A stretch of DNA of 64,000 bases from Deinococcus marmoris (GCF_001949125.1 NZ_MSTI01000044.1:1-64000), one strand, 5' to 3'; positions 51,565 to 62,865 are shown, counted from the stretch's first letter. Numbers and translations are program-made. The notes: a model not told the origin generated them from the sequence alone.

Positions 51565-52848
51565 TCAGCCGCCCGCCAGATTTTGCAGGAATTCCACGTT
51601 GTTGCGGGTCTTGCCCATGCGCGTGAGCAACATTTCCATCGCGTCGGCGGGGTCCATGTCGCTGATGACCTTTCGCAGCAGCCACATCTTTTTCAGGACT
51701 TCGGGCTGAAGCAGCAGCTCCTCGCGGCGGGTGCCGGATTTGATGATGTCCAGCGCGGGGAAAATTCGGCGTTCTTCCAGGCGGCGCGAGAGAACGAGTT
51801 CGGCATTACCGGTGCCCTTAAATTCCTCGAAGATCACGTCGTCCATGCGGCTGCCGGTTTCTACCAGCGCCGTGGCCAGGATGGTCAGGCTGCCGCCCTC
51901 GCGGATATTGCGGGCCGCGCCCAGAAAACGCTTGGGCCAGTGCAGCGCATTGCTGTCCAGGCCGCCCGAGAGGGTGCGCCCGGTGGGCGGCGTGACCAGG
52001 TTGTTGGCACGGGCCAGACGGGTGATGCTGTCCAGCAAAATGACCACATGGCCGCCGTCTTCCACGATGCGGCGCGCGCGTTCGTGGACGAATTCGGCCA
52101 CACGGACGTGGTGCTGTGGCGGCTCGTCGAAGGTGGAGGCCACCACCTGCGCGCCCTGCACGCTCTCGCGGAAATCGGTCACTTCCTCCGGGCGCTCGTC
52201 CACCAGCAGCACCATCACGGTCACGTCAGGGTAATTCTTGACGATGGAGTTGGCAATCTGCTTCAGGAGGGTGGTTTTCCCAGCTTTCGGCGGCGCGACG
52301 ATCAGTGCCCGCTGCCCGCGTCCGATGGGGACCAGCAGATCGACGACGCGCAGACTCAGGCCATCCGTGTTGCCGGGGTCTTCCAGGACCAGTTGATGTT
52401 CTGGAAAGGTGGGGGTCAGGTCATCAAAGCGGGGGCGGCGGCGGGCGGCTTCGGGGTCCAGACCGTTGACTGCCTCCACCTGCACCAGCGAGCCGAAACG
52501 CTCGTTCTCGCGCGGGCGGCGGGCGCGGCCTATCACGTCGTCACCCGTTCGCAGGTGGTTGGCCTTGATCAGTCCCGCCGTCACCAGCACCGTGCGGCTG
52601 TTGGGGTCCAGCAGGTCCGATTGCAGGAAGCCGTAGCCGTCAGCGCTGATTTCCAGGTAGCCGCGCGCCAGCAGTTGGCCTTCGGCATCGGCCTGATGCT
52701 CCATGATCGCCAGCGCCAGGGCATCTTTTTTCAGCTTTCGGTAGTTGTCGATGCCGTACCCGGCGGCGATCAGGTGCAGCTCTGGCAGAATTTTCTGCTG
52801 CAGCTCCTGAAACGGCAGCGTGGCGGTGTAGGCGTTGATTCCGCTCAT
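51565..52848 (-). CDS. rho: Transcription termination factor Rho
   Basis: A 427-residue hexameric RNA helicase that ends transcription. The N-terminal helical and OB-fold region ([19 protein letters not shown]) binds RNA; the RecA-like core has Walker [13 protein letters not shown], Walker [15 protein letters not shown], the Q-loop region [12 protein letters not shown] and the R-loop KGTGNAEL. The ATG at 52848 matches the expected family length; the frame is open to 53010 but the extension looks like shadow. The Shine-Dalgarno is weak, and a 25-codon leader ORF ends 5 nt before the start. Confidence 0.95.
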   Translation of the reverse strand: MSGINAYTATLPFQELQQKILPELHLIAAGYGIDNYRKLKKDALALAIMEHQADAEGQLLARGYLEISADGYGFLQSDLLDPNSRTVLVTAGLIKANHLRTGDDVIGRARRPRENERFGSLVQVEAVNGLDPEAARRRPRFDDLTPTFPEHQLVLEDPGNTDGLSLRVVDLLVPIGRGQRALIVAPPKAGKTTLLKQIANSIVKNYPDVTVMVLLVDERPEEVTDFRESVQGAQVVASTFDEPPQHHVRVAEFVHERARRIVEDGGHVVILLDSITRLARANNLVTPPTGRTLSGGLDSNALHWPKRFLGAARNIREGGSLTILATALVETGSRMDDVIFEEFKGTGNAELVLSRRLEERRIFPALDIIKSGTRREELLLQPEVLKKMWLLRKVISDMDPADAMEMLLTRMGKTRNNVEFLQNLAGG

Positions 52849-52853
52849 TTCCG

Positions 52854-52931
52854 TCACAGCCGCCCGCCTCCCGCTAAGTATGGCGAGGTCTTCTGGATGA
52901 ATTGAGATAAAACGGGGAACAAAAGGTTCAT
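52854..52931 (-). CDS. Possible rho leader peptide
   Basis: A 25-codon frame with ATG at 52931, preceded by AGGAAGTGCCAC (a reasonable Shine-Dalgarno), ends with TGA 5 nt before the rho ATG. Its ribosomes would reach the weakly initiated rho start, so coupling or attenuation is possible. No homology is recognised; the frame could be fortuitous. Confidence 0.3.
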   Translation of the reverse strand: MNLLFPVLSQFIQKTSPYLAGGGRL

Positions 52932-53057
52932 GTGGCACTTCCTGGCAAGGAATATAAGCGCCCCGGGCACAGGGCATCGTGGGCAAAACGGGCGGCGGCG
53001 GACGGATCAACCCACAGCATAACGCGAATTTGTGGAGATTCCGGGCAGATGTACCTG

Positions 53058-53092
53058 GAGACGTCCCCTCCTTCGACGGGACGTCTCTTTCT
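53058..53092 (+). terminator. Orphan plus-strand terminator hairpin
   Basis: Arms GAGACGTCCC (53058-53067) and GGGACGTCTC (53078-53087) form a perfect 10-bp stem followed by TTTCTT. No plus-strand gene precedes it within the rho region, so it may end an unannotated short RNA or block antisense transcription. Confidence 0.7.
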
Positions 53093-53164
53093 TCGATCTG
53101 TCATCTGGCGCATTGACCCGCACGGTCCCGCCGCCCTACCATGTCCCCACTCCTGAAAACGGGG

Positions 53165-53455
53165 TGAGCAGACAGATGCGAACGCGAGGACAGTAGCTTC
53201 GGCAGGGCAGTCGATAAACAGCGAGTCAGGGATGGTGGAAGCCTGACAGACACCGCCACCGCAAGCGAAAATCACCTCCCGCGCAGACGGAAGAAAGGCC
53301 CACACAGGCCGATTAGACCCGCCCGGACGCCCCCCGACAGAGGGCCTTGCAACGAGGCCGGAGCAGGATGCGGCGAAGTTGGGTGGTACCACGCAGACGC
53401 TTTTAAGAGGCGGCGCGTCCCAGCAGTGAAGCTGAGGCGTGTCGTCTTTTTTCGT
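53165..53455 (+). promoter_or_regulatory. Isoleucine T-box leader of the cupin-ileS operon
   Basis: A tRNA-sensing leader. Stem I opens with GCGAGGACAGTAG (from 53183) and contains the apical element AGCGAGTCAGGGATGGTGGAAGCC. The specifier codon is ATC at 53271-53273, in GCGAAAATCACCTCC, decoded by tRNA-Ile. The T-box sequence AAGTTGGGTGGTACCACGC lies at 53376-53394. A terminator hairpin (53412-53443) with six T residues (53447-53452) follows. Uncharged tRNA-Ile would stabilise the antiterminator and allow transcription of the downstream genes. Confidence 0.93.
53412..53452 (+). terminator. Regulated terminator of the T-box leader
   Basis: GGCGCGTC pairs with GGCGTGTC (arms 53412-53419 and 53436-53443, three G-U pairs), extended by CAGC/GCTG, and is followed by TTTTTT at 53447-53452. 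It is the alternative fold to the T-box antiterminator. Confidence 0.82.
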
Positions 53456-53482
53456 TTCTCGTTGTGGTTGGGAGGGAAAGCT

Positions 53483-53812
53483 ATGCAGATGCAGGACATT
53501 CCGTTTGGCGTCACCGACTGGTCTGCGGTGCCGGTGACCGAACATCCCGGCGTGACGGGTGTGGCCCACTGGCGCACCCAAAACTTCGGCGGCATTCGCG
53601 TCCGCATGGTGGAGTATTCCCCTGGCTATCTGGCCGATCACTGGTGCAGCAAGGGCCACATCCTGCTGGTGCTGGACGGCCAACTGGACACCGAACTGGA
53701 AGATGGCCGCACCTTCACCCTTCTCCCCGGCCAGAGCTATCAGGTGGCCGATCACGCCGAGGCCCACCGCTCCAGCACGGCAAGTGGGGCAAAACTTTTT
53801 ATCGTCGACTAG
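53483..53812 (+). CDS. DHCW-motif cupin-fold protein
   Basis: A 109-residue single-domain cupin. The sequence ADHWCSKGHILLVLDG contains the D-H-C-W-like metal-site motif that names this small family, and HRSSTASGAKLFIVD closes the barrel. Enzymatic role is unknown. ATG at 53483 has a GGGAGGG Shine-Dalgarno, directly after the T-box terminator. It is therefore under isoleucine T-box control, with ileS only 39 bp downstream; a link to isoleucine supply or to IleRS is inference. Confidence 0.9.
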   Translation: MQMQDIPFGVTDWSAVPVTEHPGVTGVAHWRTQNFGGIRVRMVEYSPGYLADHWCSKGHILLVLDGQLDTELEDGRTFTLLPGQSYQVADHAEAHRSSTASGAKLFIVD

Positions 53813-53851
53813 CACCGCTCCCTCCCCACTCTCCCCCACCGAGGTTTCCCC

Positions 53852-56800
53852 ATGTCCATGTTTAATCCCGTCGAACCCAATCCCAAATTTCCCCTGATGG
53901 AAGAAACCACCCTCAAGTGGTGGAACGAGCAGAAAATCTTCGAGCGCAGCCTGGAAGGCACGCAGGATGGCCCGGTCTACACCTTCTACGAGGGGCCGCC
54001 CACCGCCAACGGTCAGCCGGGCATCCACCACGTTCAGGCGCGCAGTTTCAAGGACCTGTTTCCGCGCTTCAAGACCATGCAGGGCTACCATGTGCCGCGC
54101 AAGGCGGGCTGGGACACCCACGGCCTGCCCGTGGAAATCGGCGTCGAGAAGAAGCTGGGGCTGAATTCCAAGCGCGAGGTGGAGGCGTACGGGATCGACA
54201 AATTCAACGCCGAATGCCGCCAGAGCGTGTTCGTGTACGAGGCCGACTGGCGCAGGTTTACCGAGCGCATGGGCTACTGGGTGGATCTGGACGACGCCTA
54301 CATGACGCTGCACAAGGACTACATCGAGTCGGTGTGGTGGAGTGTGGCCGAGCTGGAGAAGAAAGGACTGCTGTACCGGGGCTTCCGCGTCGCGCCTTAC
54401 TGCCCGAAAGACGGCACCACTTTGAGCAATGCCGAGGTCAGCGAAGGCTATAAGGACATCCAGGACCCCAGCGTTTACATCACCTTTGATTTGAAACAGC
54501 CGGAAAAGCTGGGGCTGGAGGCGGGCGCGGCGTTTCTGGTCTGGACGACGACGCCGTGGACGCTGCCCTACAACGTGGGCGTCGCCATCCACCCGGAGTT
54601 CGAGTACGTAGCCGCCAGGGACAAGGACGGCAAGGTGCTGATCCTGGCCCGCACGCTGCTGGACGAGGTGCTGGGCGAGGGCGCGGAAGTGGTGAGGTCG
54701 TTTAAAGGGACGGAACTGGACCGGCTGAGCTACGAACCTCTTTATACCGAGGCGTATGAGACTGAGGGCGACGGCGCACCCATCTGGATGAGTGGCCTGG
54801 ATACTTATGTTTCCGACAGCGACGGCACCGGCATCGTCCACACTGCCCCGGCCTTCGGTGAGGACGACATGCGGCTGGCAAAGAATTACGGCTTCCCGGT
54901 GATCGTGGGCGTGGACCCGGAAGGGAAACACCGTTACGGGCCAGAAGGAAAAAACGGTTGGAAGGGCGTGTTCTTCCGCGACGCCAACCAGGACATCATC
55001 CGTGACCTCAAGGCGCGCAGCCTGATGTGGCGCGACAAGAATTTCATGCACTCGTACCCGCACTGCTGGCGCTGCGGCACGCCGCTGATGTACTACGCCA
55101 CCGAGAGCTGGTATCTGAACAACACCTCCATGAAAGAGCGGCTGATCGAGTTGAACCAGACCATCGACTGGCACCCGCCGCACATCAAGAACGGGCGCTA
55201 CGGCGGCTGGCTGGAAAACCTGATCGACTGGAACCTGTCGCGCAACCGCTACTGGGGCACGCCGCTGCCGATCTGGGAAACGGCGGACGGCGGCAAATAC
55301 AAAGTTGTGGGCAGCTACGCCGAACTGGCGGAACTCAGCGGACGGCCAGAGCTGACCGGGCCGGACTTTGACCCTCACCGCCCCTTCGTGGACGACATCA
55401 CCTTCGAGCTGGACGGTGAGACCTATAAGCGCGTGCCCTACGTGATGGACGTGTGGTACGACAGCGGTTCCATGCCGTTCGCGCAGCATCACTATCCGTT
55501 CGAGAACAGGGCGAAATTCGAGAACGGCGGCTTTCCTGCCGACTACATCGCGGAGGCCATCGATCAAACGCGCGGGTGGTTCAACAGCCTGCACCAGATC
55601 GGCACGATGGTCTTCGATTCGGTGGCCTACAAGTCGGTGATCTGCTCCGGTCACATCCTGGACGAGAAGGGCTTCAAGATGTCCAAGAGCAAGGGCAACA
55701 TCGTGGACCCCTGGGAAGTGTTCGAGCAGTACGGGGCCGACGCCGCGCGCTGGTACATGTACGTGTCCGCGCCGCCTGAGCTGAGCCGCCGCTTTGGGAT
55801 GAATCTGGTGGGCGAGGCGTTCCGCAGCTACTTCCTGACGCTGTGGAACACCTACAGCTTCTTCGTGCTGTACGCCAATCTGGACAAACCGGACCTGCGG
55901 GCCGCGCCGCCGCTGGAAGACCGCCCGGAAGTGGACCGCTGGCTGCTGGCGAAGGTGCAGGCGCTGATCGAGACCGTGACCGAGCGGCTGGAAAACTACG
56001 ATCCCACCGGATCGAGCCGGGCTTTGCAGGACTTCGTGACCGAGGACCTGAGCAACTGGTACGTGCGCCGCAACCGCAGGCGCTTCTGGAGCGGCGATGG
56101 ACAGGTGGATCTGAGTGCCTATTCCACGCTGCATTACGCGCTGGTCACGGTCACGCAACTGACCGCGCCGTTCACGCCCTTCCTGGCCGAGACGCTGTAT
56201 CAGAATCTGGTGCGGAGTGTGGACGACAGCGCGCCAGAAAGCGTGCATCTCTCACCCTGGCCGGTGGTGGACGAGGCCCTGGCCGCGCCGTCGCTGGTGG
56301 GCGAGATGGACGCCGTGCTGCGGGTGGTCAGCCTGGGCCGGGCGGTGCGCGCCAGGAGCGGTATGCGCCAGCGTCAGCCCCTGCCACGCGTGATGCTGCG
56401 CGCCCGCACGCCGGAGATGACGGCGGCGTTGGGACGTTTCGGTGAGCAGATCAGAGAGGAACTGAACGTCAAGGAGGTGGAACTCCTGGATCAGTACGCC
56501 GAACTGGTCAGCTACGCCCTGCGCCCTAACCTTCAGTTGCTGGGCAAGAAATTTGGCAAGGCGGTGCCGCAGGTGCGTGCAGCCCTGGCAGCGGCGGACG
56601 CCTCCGAGATCGCGCGGGCGGTGCGGGACGGCAAGCAATTCGAGGTGCTTGCGCCCACGGGCGAACGCTTCGAGCTGGGGCCGGACGAGGTGCTGGTGGA
56701 TGCCAAATCTCCCGAAGGCTACGCCGCTCAGGAGGAGGCCGGGTATCTGGTGGCCTTCGACACCACCCTGACCCGTGAGCTGGAGCTGGAGGGGCTGGCC

Positions 56801-57046
56801 CGCGATCTGGTGCGCGGCATCCAGGACGGGCGCAAAAAGGCCGGATTCGAGGTGCAGGACCGCATCACGCTGCATCTGGAACTGGAAGGCGAGGCCCGCG
56901 CCGCTGCCGAGGCGTGGCAGGACTACCTGATGTCCGAGACGCTGGCCGAAACGCTGGTTTTCGGACAGGCATCAGGCTTTAAGACCGAGGTAGAGGGCGG
57001 CGCAGCCTATCTGGAGAAGCTGGAGGCGGACGGCCTGACGGTTTAG
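53852..57046 (+). CDS. ileS: Isoleucyl-tRNA synthetase, type 2, with GxHH signature
   Basis: A 1064-residue class I synthetase of the eukaryote/archaea-like type 2. The HIGH-motif position reads GIHH (residues 57-60, in ANGQPGIHHV), with first and third positions swapped relative to HxGH. KMSKS is intact at 609-613. The CP1 editing domain (WTTTPWTLPYN) and long C-terminal extension are present. The swapped motif is the signature reported for mupirocin-hyperresistant IleRS2 enzymes. The ATG at 53852 has GAGG upstream. Expression is controlled by the T-box ahead of the cupin gene. Confidence 0.95.
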   Translation: MSMFNPVEPNPKFPLMEETTLKWWNEQKIFERSLEGTQDGPVYTFYEGPPTANGQPGIHHVQARSFKDLFPRFKTMQGYHVPRKAGWDTHGLPVEIGVEKKLGLNSKREVEAYGIDKFNAECRQSVFVYEADWRRFTERMGYWVDLDDAYMTLHKDYIESVWWSVAELEKKGLLYRGFRVAPYCPKDGTTLSNAEVSEGYKDIQDPSVYITFDLKQPEKLGLEAGAAFLVWTTTPWTLPYNVGVAIHPEFEYVAARDKDGKVLILARTLLDEVLGEGAEVVRSFKGTELDRLSYEPLYTEAYETEGDGAPIWMSGLDTYVSDSDGTGIVHTAPAFGEDDMRLAKNYGFPVIVGVDPEGKHRYGPEGKNGWKGVFFRDANQDIIRDLKARSLMWRDKNFMHSYPHCWRCGTPLMYYATESWYLNNTSMKERLIELNQTIDWHPPHIKNGRYGGWLENLIDWNLSRNRYWGTPLPIWETADGGKYKVVGSYAELAELSGRPELTGPDFDPHRPFVDDITFELDGETYKRVPYVMDVWYDSGSMPFAQHHYPFENRAKFENGGFPADYIAEAIDQTRGWFNSLHQIGTMVFDSVAYKSVICSGHILDEKGFKMSKSKGNIVDPWEVFEQYGADAARWYMYVSAPPELSRRFGMNLVGEAFRSYFLTLWNTYSFFVLYANLDKPDLRAAPPLEDRPEVDRWLLAKVQALIETVTERLENYDPTGSSRALQDFVTEDLSNWYVRRNRRRFWSGDGQVDLSAYSTLHYALVTVTQLTAPFTPFLAETLYQNLVRSVDDSAPESVHLSPWPVVDEALAAPSLVGEMDAVLRVVSLGRAVRARSGMRQRQPLPRVMLRARTPEMTAALGRFGEQIREELNVKEVELLDQYAELVSYALRPNLQLLGKKFGKAVPQVRAALAAADASEIARAVRDGKQFEVLAPTGERFELGPDEVLVDAKSPEGYAAQEEAGYLVAFDTTLTRELELEGLARDLVRGIQDGRKKAGFEVQDRITLHLELEGEARAAAEAWQDYLMSETLAETLVFGQASGFKTEVEGGAAYLEKLEADGLTV

Positions 57047-57059
57047 GATGGCTCGTAAA

Positions 57060-57092
57060 AAGGGACGCGGCGTAATCTTCGCCGCGTCCCTT
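57060..57092 (+). terminator. Terminator of ileS
   Basis: A 13-bp perfect stem (57060-57072 and 57080-57092) with a 7-nt loop is followed by CATCTTTTCC. It lies 13 bp after the ileS stop. Confidence 0.85.
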
Positions 57093-57132
57093 CATCTTTT
57101 CCTACTCCCCACAACCTACAGCCCACAACCCA

Positions 57133-57972
57133 TCAGGCTGGCCGCGCCATAAATCCAAAGGTTCCCGGCCCCACATGCGCGCCGATGGCCGGACCCATCA
57201 GATGCATGCGGGCGCTCCTGACATTCAGACCGCTGCTGGTCACGGCATGGCGCAGCGCCTGCATGCGGCCACTGTCACGCCCGGCATGAATCACCGAGAC
57301 ACACAGGGCTTCGTTGCCAAAGCGTTGGCGCAGGCCGTCCAGCATGTCATCGGTGGCATGGTCCACCTTGCAACGCCGCAGGGCCTTCAACTCACCGCCC
57401 TCGAACCCCAGGATCGGGCGCAGGCCCAGCATGTTGCCGAAGAGGGCCTGAACACGGCCAATCCGTCCTCCCCGGCGCAGGTAGTCCAGCGACGGTACAC
57501 TGAATTCGGCGTGAAGCTGGGCGCGCACGGCTTCGGCAGCCCGAACCGCGCTAGCCGGATCACCGCCGCTGAGCAGGGCCGCGCGGGCAGCCAGCACCGC
57601 CTCGGCCAGGGGTGTGGAGGCCAGACCGCTGTCTACCACATGAATGCGCCGTTCCAGATTCAGCAGTGCTGCGGCCTGCCGGGCATGTTCCACGGTCTCC
57701 GAGAGCTTGCCCGACAGGTGAACACTGACCACCTCGTCGTGGGTGTCCAGCAGTTCGCGGTAACGCGCGGCGAAGGCGGCCACGGCCACCGGGGCGGTGC
57801 TGGCCGTGCCGCCCGCCTTCATGTGGCTGTAGACCGCGTCAGGGTCGATTTCCTGCCAGTCGAGCAATGCCCGCTCCTCGATCTGAACGGTCAACGGCAG
57901 AATGTGGATACCAAGTTTGTGGGCCTGCTGGGGGGGCAGGTCACAGGTGGAATCCGTGAGAACAGCGATCAT
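57133..57972 (-). CDS. DegV-family fatty-acid-binding protein (FakB-like)
   Basis: A 279-residue DegV protein: start [10 protein letters not shown], then [20 protein letters not shown] with the Ser that contacts the fatty-acid carboxylate, and [18 protein letters not shown]. In Firmicutes such proteins present fatty acids to the kinase FakA; no FakA is in this window. The gene is convergent with ileS across the terminator and divergent from bshA. The 244-bp gap to bshA contains a TATACT box at 58123-58128. Confidence 0.9.
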   Translation of the reverse strand: MIAVLTDSTCDLPPQQAHKLGIHILPLTVQIEERALLDWQEIDPDAVYSHMKAGGTASTAPVAVAAFAARYRELLDTHDEVVSVHLSGKLSETVEHARQAAALLNLERRIHVVDSGLASTPLAEAVLAARAALLSGGDPASAVRAAEAVRAQLHAEFSVPSLDYLRRGGRIGRVQALFGNMLGLRPILGFEGGELKALRRCKVDHATDDMLDGLRQRFGNEALCVSVIHAGRDSGRMQALRHAVTSSGLNVRSARMHLMGPAIGAHVGPGTFGFMARPA

Positions 57973-58216
57973 TCATGTATTCTCAGGCCACACTCATCTC
58001 AATTTCTGTACTGTTTCTCGCGTATCTCCCGCCGTTGGGGGAGGGAGGAGGGGGTAGGTTCGGCCTGAATGACCCGCTCGACATGAAGGTGATTTCCGAC
58101 AGTGAGGGGCGGGCGGCGGCACTATACTTCCCAGCCGTGACAGACTTGCCAGCCGTTCAAATTCTTCGGGCCGTGAGTGCAACCCTCTCCACACCTTGTA
58201 AACCGGGACCAAGCCA

Positions 58217-59341
58217 GTGAAAGTCGCCGTCCTGTGTCATGCCAGCGCGGGCGGCTCCGGCGTTGTTGCCACCGAACTGGGTCTCAAGGTGGCGCGGGCC
58301 GGGCATGAGGTGCATTTCGTCGGCTCGGCACAACCCTTCCGGCTGTCGGGGCAGGGCGGGATGCACGGGCCATACTTTCATCAGGTCAGCGGTTTCGCCT
58401 ACGCGTTATTCGAGCAGCCGTACCCGGAACTGGCCGCCGCCAACACCCTGACGGAAGTGATGCTGGAATACGGTGTGGAGCTGGCGCACGCCCACTACGC
58501 CATTCCACACGCGACGGCGGCCATCCATGCGCGCGCCATCGTCGGCAAGGGGCGGGTGCTGACCACGCTGCACGGCACCGACGTGACGCTGGTGGGGGCG
58601 GAACCCGCCTTCAGGCACACCACCCGCCACGCCATCGAGCGCAGTGACCATGTGACCGCCGTGTCTCAGTTTCTGGCCGAGCAGACCGCTGAAGTCTTCG
58701 GAATTGACCGCGAGATCGAGGTGATCCATAACTTCGTGGACAGCGGGCGCTTCCGGCGCATCACCGACCCCGAGGTCCGCCTGCGCTTCGCCCACCCGGA
58801 GGAGGCGCTGCTGGTGCATGTCAGCAACTTCCGTCCGGTCAAGCGGGTGGAGGACGTGGTGCAGATCTTCGCCCGCGTGGCCTCTGAACTGCCCGCCCGG
58901 CTGCTGATGATCGGCGACGGCCCGGATCGCCCGCGCGCCTTTGAACTGGCCCAGCAACTCGGGGTGATCGGCAGGACGCATTTCCTGGGATCATTCCCCG
59001 ACGTGGAAACTGTGCTGGGCATCAGCGACCTGTTCCTGCTGCCCAGCAGCAACGAGAGTTTCGGCCTGGCCGCGCTCGAAGCCATGAGCTGCGAGGTGCC
59101 GGTGGTGGCCGCCCGCGCCGGGGGCATTCCCGAAGTCGTCGAGGACGGCGTGACCGGCTTCCTTTGCCCGGTGGGAGATGTGGACGGCATGGCCGACGCG
59201 GCGCTGCGGGTGCTGCGGGACCGCGAGCTGTACCTGAGCATGGGCGCGGCAGCGCGGCAGGCGGCGGTCACCCGATTCTCCCCCGCCCTGATCGTGCCGC
59301 AGTATCTGGAAGCCTACGAAAGGGTCTTGCGGGAGGCTTGA
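58217..59341 (+). CDS. bshA: N-acetyl-alpha-D-glucosaminyl L-malate synthase
   Basis: A 374-residue GT4 glycosyltransferase catalysing the first step of bacillithiol synthesis: UDP-GlcNAc plus L-malate. The signature [37 protein letters not shown] and [25 protein letters not shown] are typical of BshA. Bacillithiol is the main low-molecular-weight thiol in Deinococcus, relevant to oxidative-stress resistance. GTG at 58217 lacks a clear Shine-Dalgarno. bshB and bshC are not in the window. Confidence 0.93.
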   Translation: MKVAVLCHASAGGSGVVATELGLKVARAGHEVHFVGSAQPFRLSGQGGMHGPYFHQVSGFAYALFEQPYPELAAANTLTEVMLEYGVELAHAHYAIPHATAAIHARAIVGKGRVLTTLHGTDVTLVGAEPAFRHTTRHAIERSDHVTAVSQFLAEQTAEVFGIDREIEVIHNFVDSGRFRRITDPEVRLRFAHPEEALLVHVSNFRPVKRVEDVVQIFARVASELPARLLMIGDGPDRPRAFELAQQLGVIGRTHFLGSFPDVETVLGISDLFLLPSSNESFGLAALEAMSCEVPVVAARAGGIPEVVEDGVTGFLCPVGDVDGMADAALRVLRDRELYLSMGAAARQAAVTRFSPALIVPQYLEAYERVLREA

Positions 59342-59377
59342 GGTCTGGAAGCAACTGTTCCACATACATGGATTAGT

Positions 59378-59415
59378 AAGTGAAAAGATTCACGATATGT
59401 CTTGCTCGTGAAATT
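59378..59415 (-). repeat. TTCACGA palindromic repeat, copy 5
   Basis: Read on the minus strand: AATTTCACGA, CATATCGTGAAT and CTTTTCACTT occur in order. It lies between convergent bshA and the histidine phosphatase gene. Confidence 0.73.
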
Positions 59416-59426
59416 AAGATTCCTTC

Positions 59427-60029
59427 CTACTTTTCGTTCTGAGGTTTGATCTGCCACCCGTCAGGTCCCTGGATCAGTTCCGTCAACTCCGCATTGGCCT
59501 GTGCGAAACGGTCTGAACGCCAGCTTTCCACCACCGGGACACGCAGCAGGCGAATCAGGACCGAGGTCAACGCGCCGCCGTGTGAAACGATGATGGGCGT
59601 GCCGGGCAGGTTCAGGACGGATTGAAGGGCCGCCTCGAACCGGTCCGCCACGTCGCGCTGACTCTCGCCGCCAGGAAAGGAAATGCTGTCGCCTGGGCCG
59701 ATGAGTTCGCCGAATCCAGTCTTCAGATCGCTGTAAGGCCGCCCGCGCCAGTCGCCCGGATCGATCTCCTGAATGCCGTCCAGTACGGTCACAGGCACGC
59801 CCAACAGCTCGGCAGCGGGTGCGGCGGTCTGCTGGGTGCGGGTATAGGTACTGGCATAGACACGGGGAGAATCGAGATCCAGAGCAGCAAGTTTGCAGGC
59901 CAACGCCTGAGCCTGAGCGTGGCCCTCGGCGGTCAGTTCGTCGTGCTGGCTGTCCGCGCCGCGCAGCACGCCCGCGACGTTTCCGGTGGTCTGCCCGTGA
60001 CGGGCTAAAAAAAGGCGAGAGATGGTCAC
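59427..60029 (-). CDS. Histidine-phosphatase-family phosphatase
   Basis: A 200-residue protein with the catalytic LARHGQTTGN (phosphohistidine), the Arg in YASTYTRTQQTA, acid in DGIQEIDPGDWRG and the second His in IIVSHGGAL. Cobalamin/phosphoglycerate-mutase-like phosphatases of this kind act on small phosphoesters; the substrate is unknown. GTG at 60029 has TACACT 6 bp upstream, fitting a leaderless start. It begins 17 bp after the crtA-like stop on the same strand, so the two may share a transcript. Confidence 0.88.
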   Translation of the reverse strand: MTISRLFLARHGQTTGNVAGVLRGADSQHDELTAEGHAQAQALACKLAALDLDSPRVYASTYTRTQQTAAPAAELLGVPVTVLDGIQEIDPGDWRGRPYSDLKTGFGELIGPGDSISFPGGESQRDVADRFEAALQSVLNLPGTPIIVSHGGALTSVLIRLLRVPVVESWRSDRFAQANAELTELIQGPDGWQIKPQNEK

Positions 60030-60046
60030 CGCAGGAGTGTAGCCAG

Positions 60047-60760
60047 TCAGGACGACCCGGACGGCAGCCCTTCCCACACGCCCCGGACCTGCTGCACCTC
60101 GAAGCGGGCGAACAGTTCCTCGCTGTACCAGTTTTCCTGGCGGGTGCGGGCAATGGCGTGTCGGTGCGCGCCGCCCTGATACGCGTAGGCACGCATGCTC
60201 GCCTGGTCCTGCCAGACGCTGAAGGTGGCCTGCTGCACCACCGGCCACTCGCCCAGCCCCAGCGCGGAGATCAGGCCGGGCTGATCCGGCAGAAATTCCT
60301 GCGTGCCCGGCACCGCGCGCCAGAAGGCCGCCAATCGAGTCGGGCGAATGACGGCGCGGGTCAGGACCGCGACGGGGAATTCGCCGGAGGGGTGGCGTGA
60401 GACGGCAGGGCCGAAGGGTTCCTGTCCGGCCCATTGTCCATGCCAGCGCAGGGGACGCAGCAGCAGGGTCACAGTGTCGGCCACGGCTTCCCGCTCCTGC
60501 TGACGCCAGGGGCTGTCCTCGAACAGCTCGAAAGCGGCGCGCGACTGCCACACCGCGAAACGCCCCCAGCGGTGCAGATCCACGCTCAGCGAGAGTTTCG
60601 CGCCCTGCCCGGTGCCCAGCAGGCGGTAAAAATCGAGGCCCGGCAGCCCGCGCAGGTGGGTGTGGTCCGTCGCCATGCGCCGCATTCCCGCGCGCAGATC
60701 GGAGGGCGCAAAACGGTTGACGGTCAGGGTCACGAGTGGGGCGGGGGGCGGAGCGGACAT
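60047..60760 (-). CDS. Spheroidene monooxygenase-like (CrtA-family) protein
   Basis: A 237-residue protein similar along its length to purple-bacterial CrtA, a haem-containing carotenoid ketolase. Matching blocks include FYRLLGTGQG, WGRFAVWQ, GQEPFG, VAVLTRAVI, VVQQATFSVW and ENWYSEELFARF. The Pro/Ala-rich tail of Rhodobacter CrtA is absent. Deinoxanthin synthesis has other known enzymes, so the substrate here is uncertain. ATG at 60760 has TAAACT 8 bp upstream and no Shine-Dalgarno. Divergent from uvrC. Confidence 0.88.
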   Translation of the reverse strand: MSAPPPAPLVTLTVNRFAPSDLRAGMRRMATDHTHLRGLPGLDFYRLLGTGQGAKLSLSVDLHRWGRFAVWQSRAAFELFEDSPWRQQEREAVADTVTLLLRPLRWHGQWAGQEPFGPAVSRHPSGEFPVAVLTRAVIRPTRLAAFWRAVPGTQEFLPDQPGLISALGLGEWPVVQQATFSVWQDQASMRAYAYQGGAHRHAIARTRQENWYSEELFARFEVQQVRGVWEGLPSGSS

Positions 60761-60892
60761 CAGAGAACAGTTTAGGCCGCGCGTGGGCGCAGACTTTGGC
60801 CTGCCCCACGGTTGACATGCCAGCACGGTCGCTCAAGATTCTCGGAAACTCCTGTCACGGTGCGCGGACCGCCTCTCCCCTATGCTGGGGAC

Positions 60893-62743
<1,851 letters not shown>

Positions 62744-62865
62744 CAGTCCTATAGGCTGGCCATCCGAATCGGGGATTCAGCGTCTGCCCACCGTCTCTTG
62801 AGGCAACCTTTCAAGTGTGTGGGAGGGTGGGTTCTGGCACCACAGCGGCGACAAGACTTGCGGGC

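Noticed and set aside
52928..56248. Very long minus-strand open frame (1106 codons) opposite ileS
   Set aside because: It is fully antisense to a well-supported ileS with all synthetase motifs. Its His/Gln/Val-rich composition is what high-GC coding sequence gives when read on the other strand.
60781..60892. Consensus-like TTGACA at 60812-60817 as the uvrC -35, and a radiation-response motif near uvrC
   Set aside because: TTGACA is about 64 bp from the TATCGT-type box used by uvrC, too far for a -35. No match to the palindromic radiation/desiccation response motif is visible.
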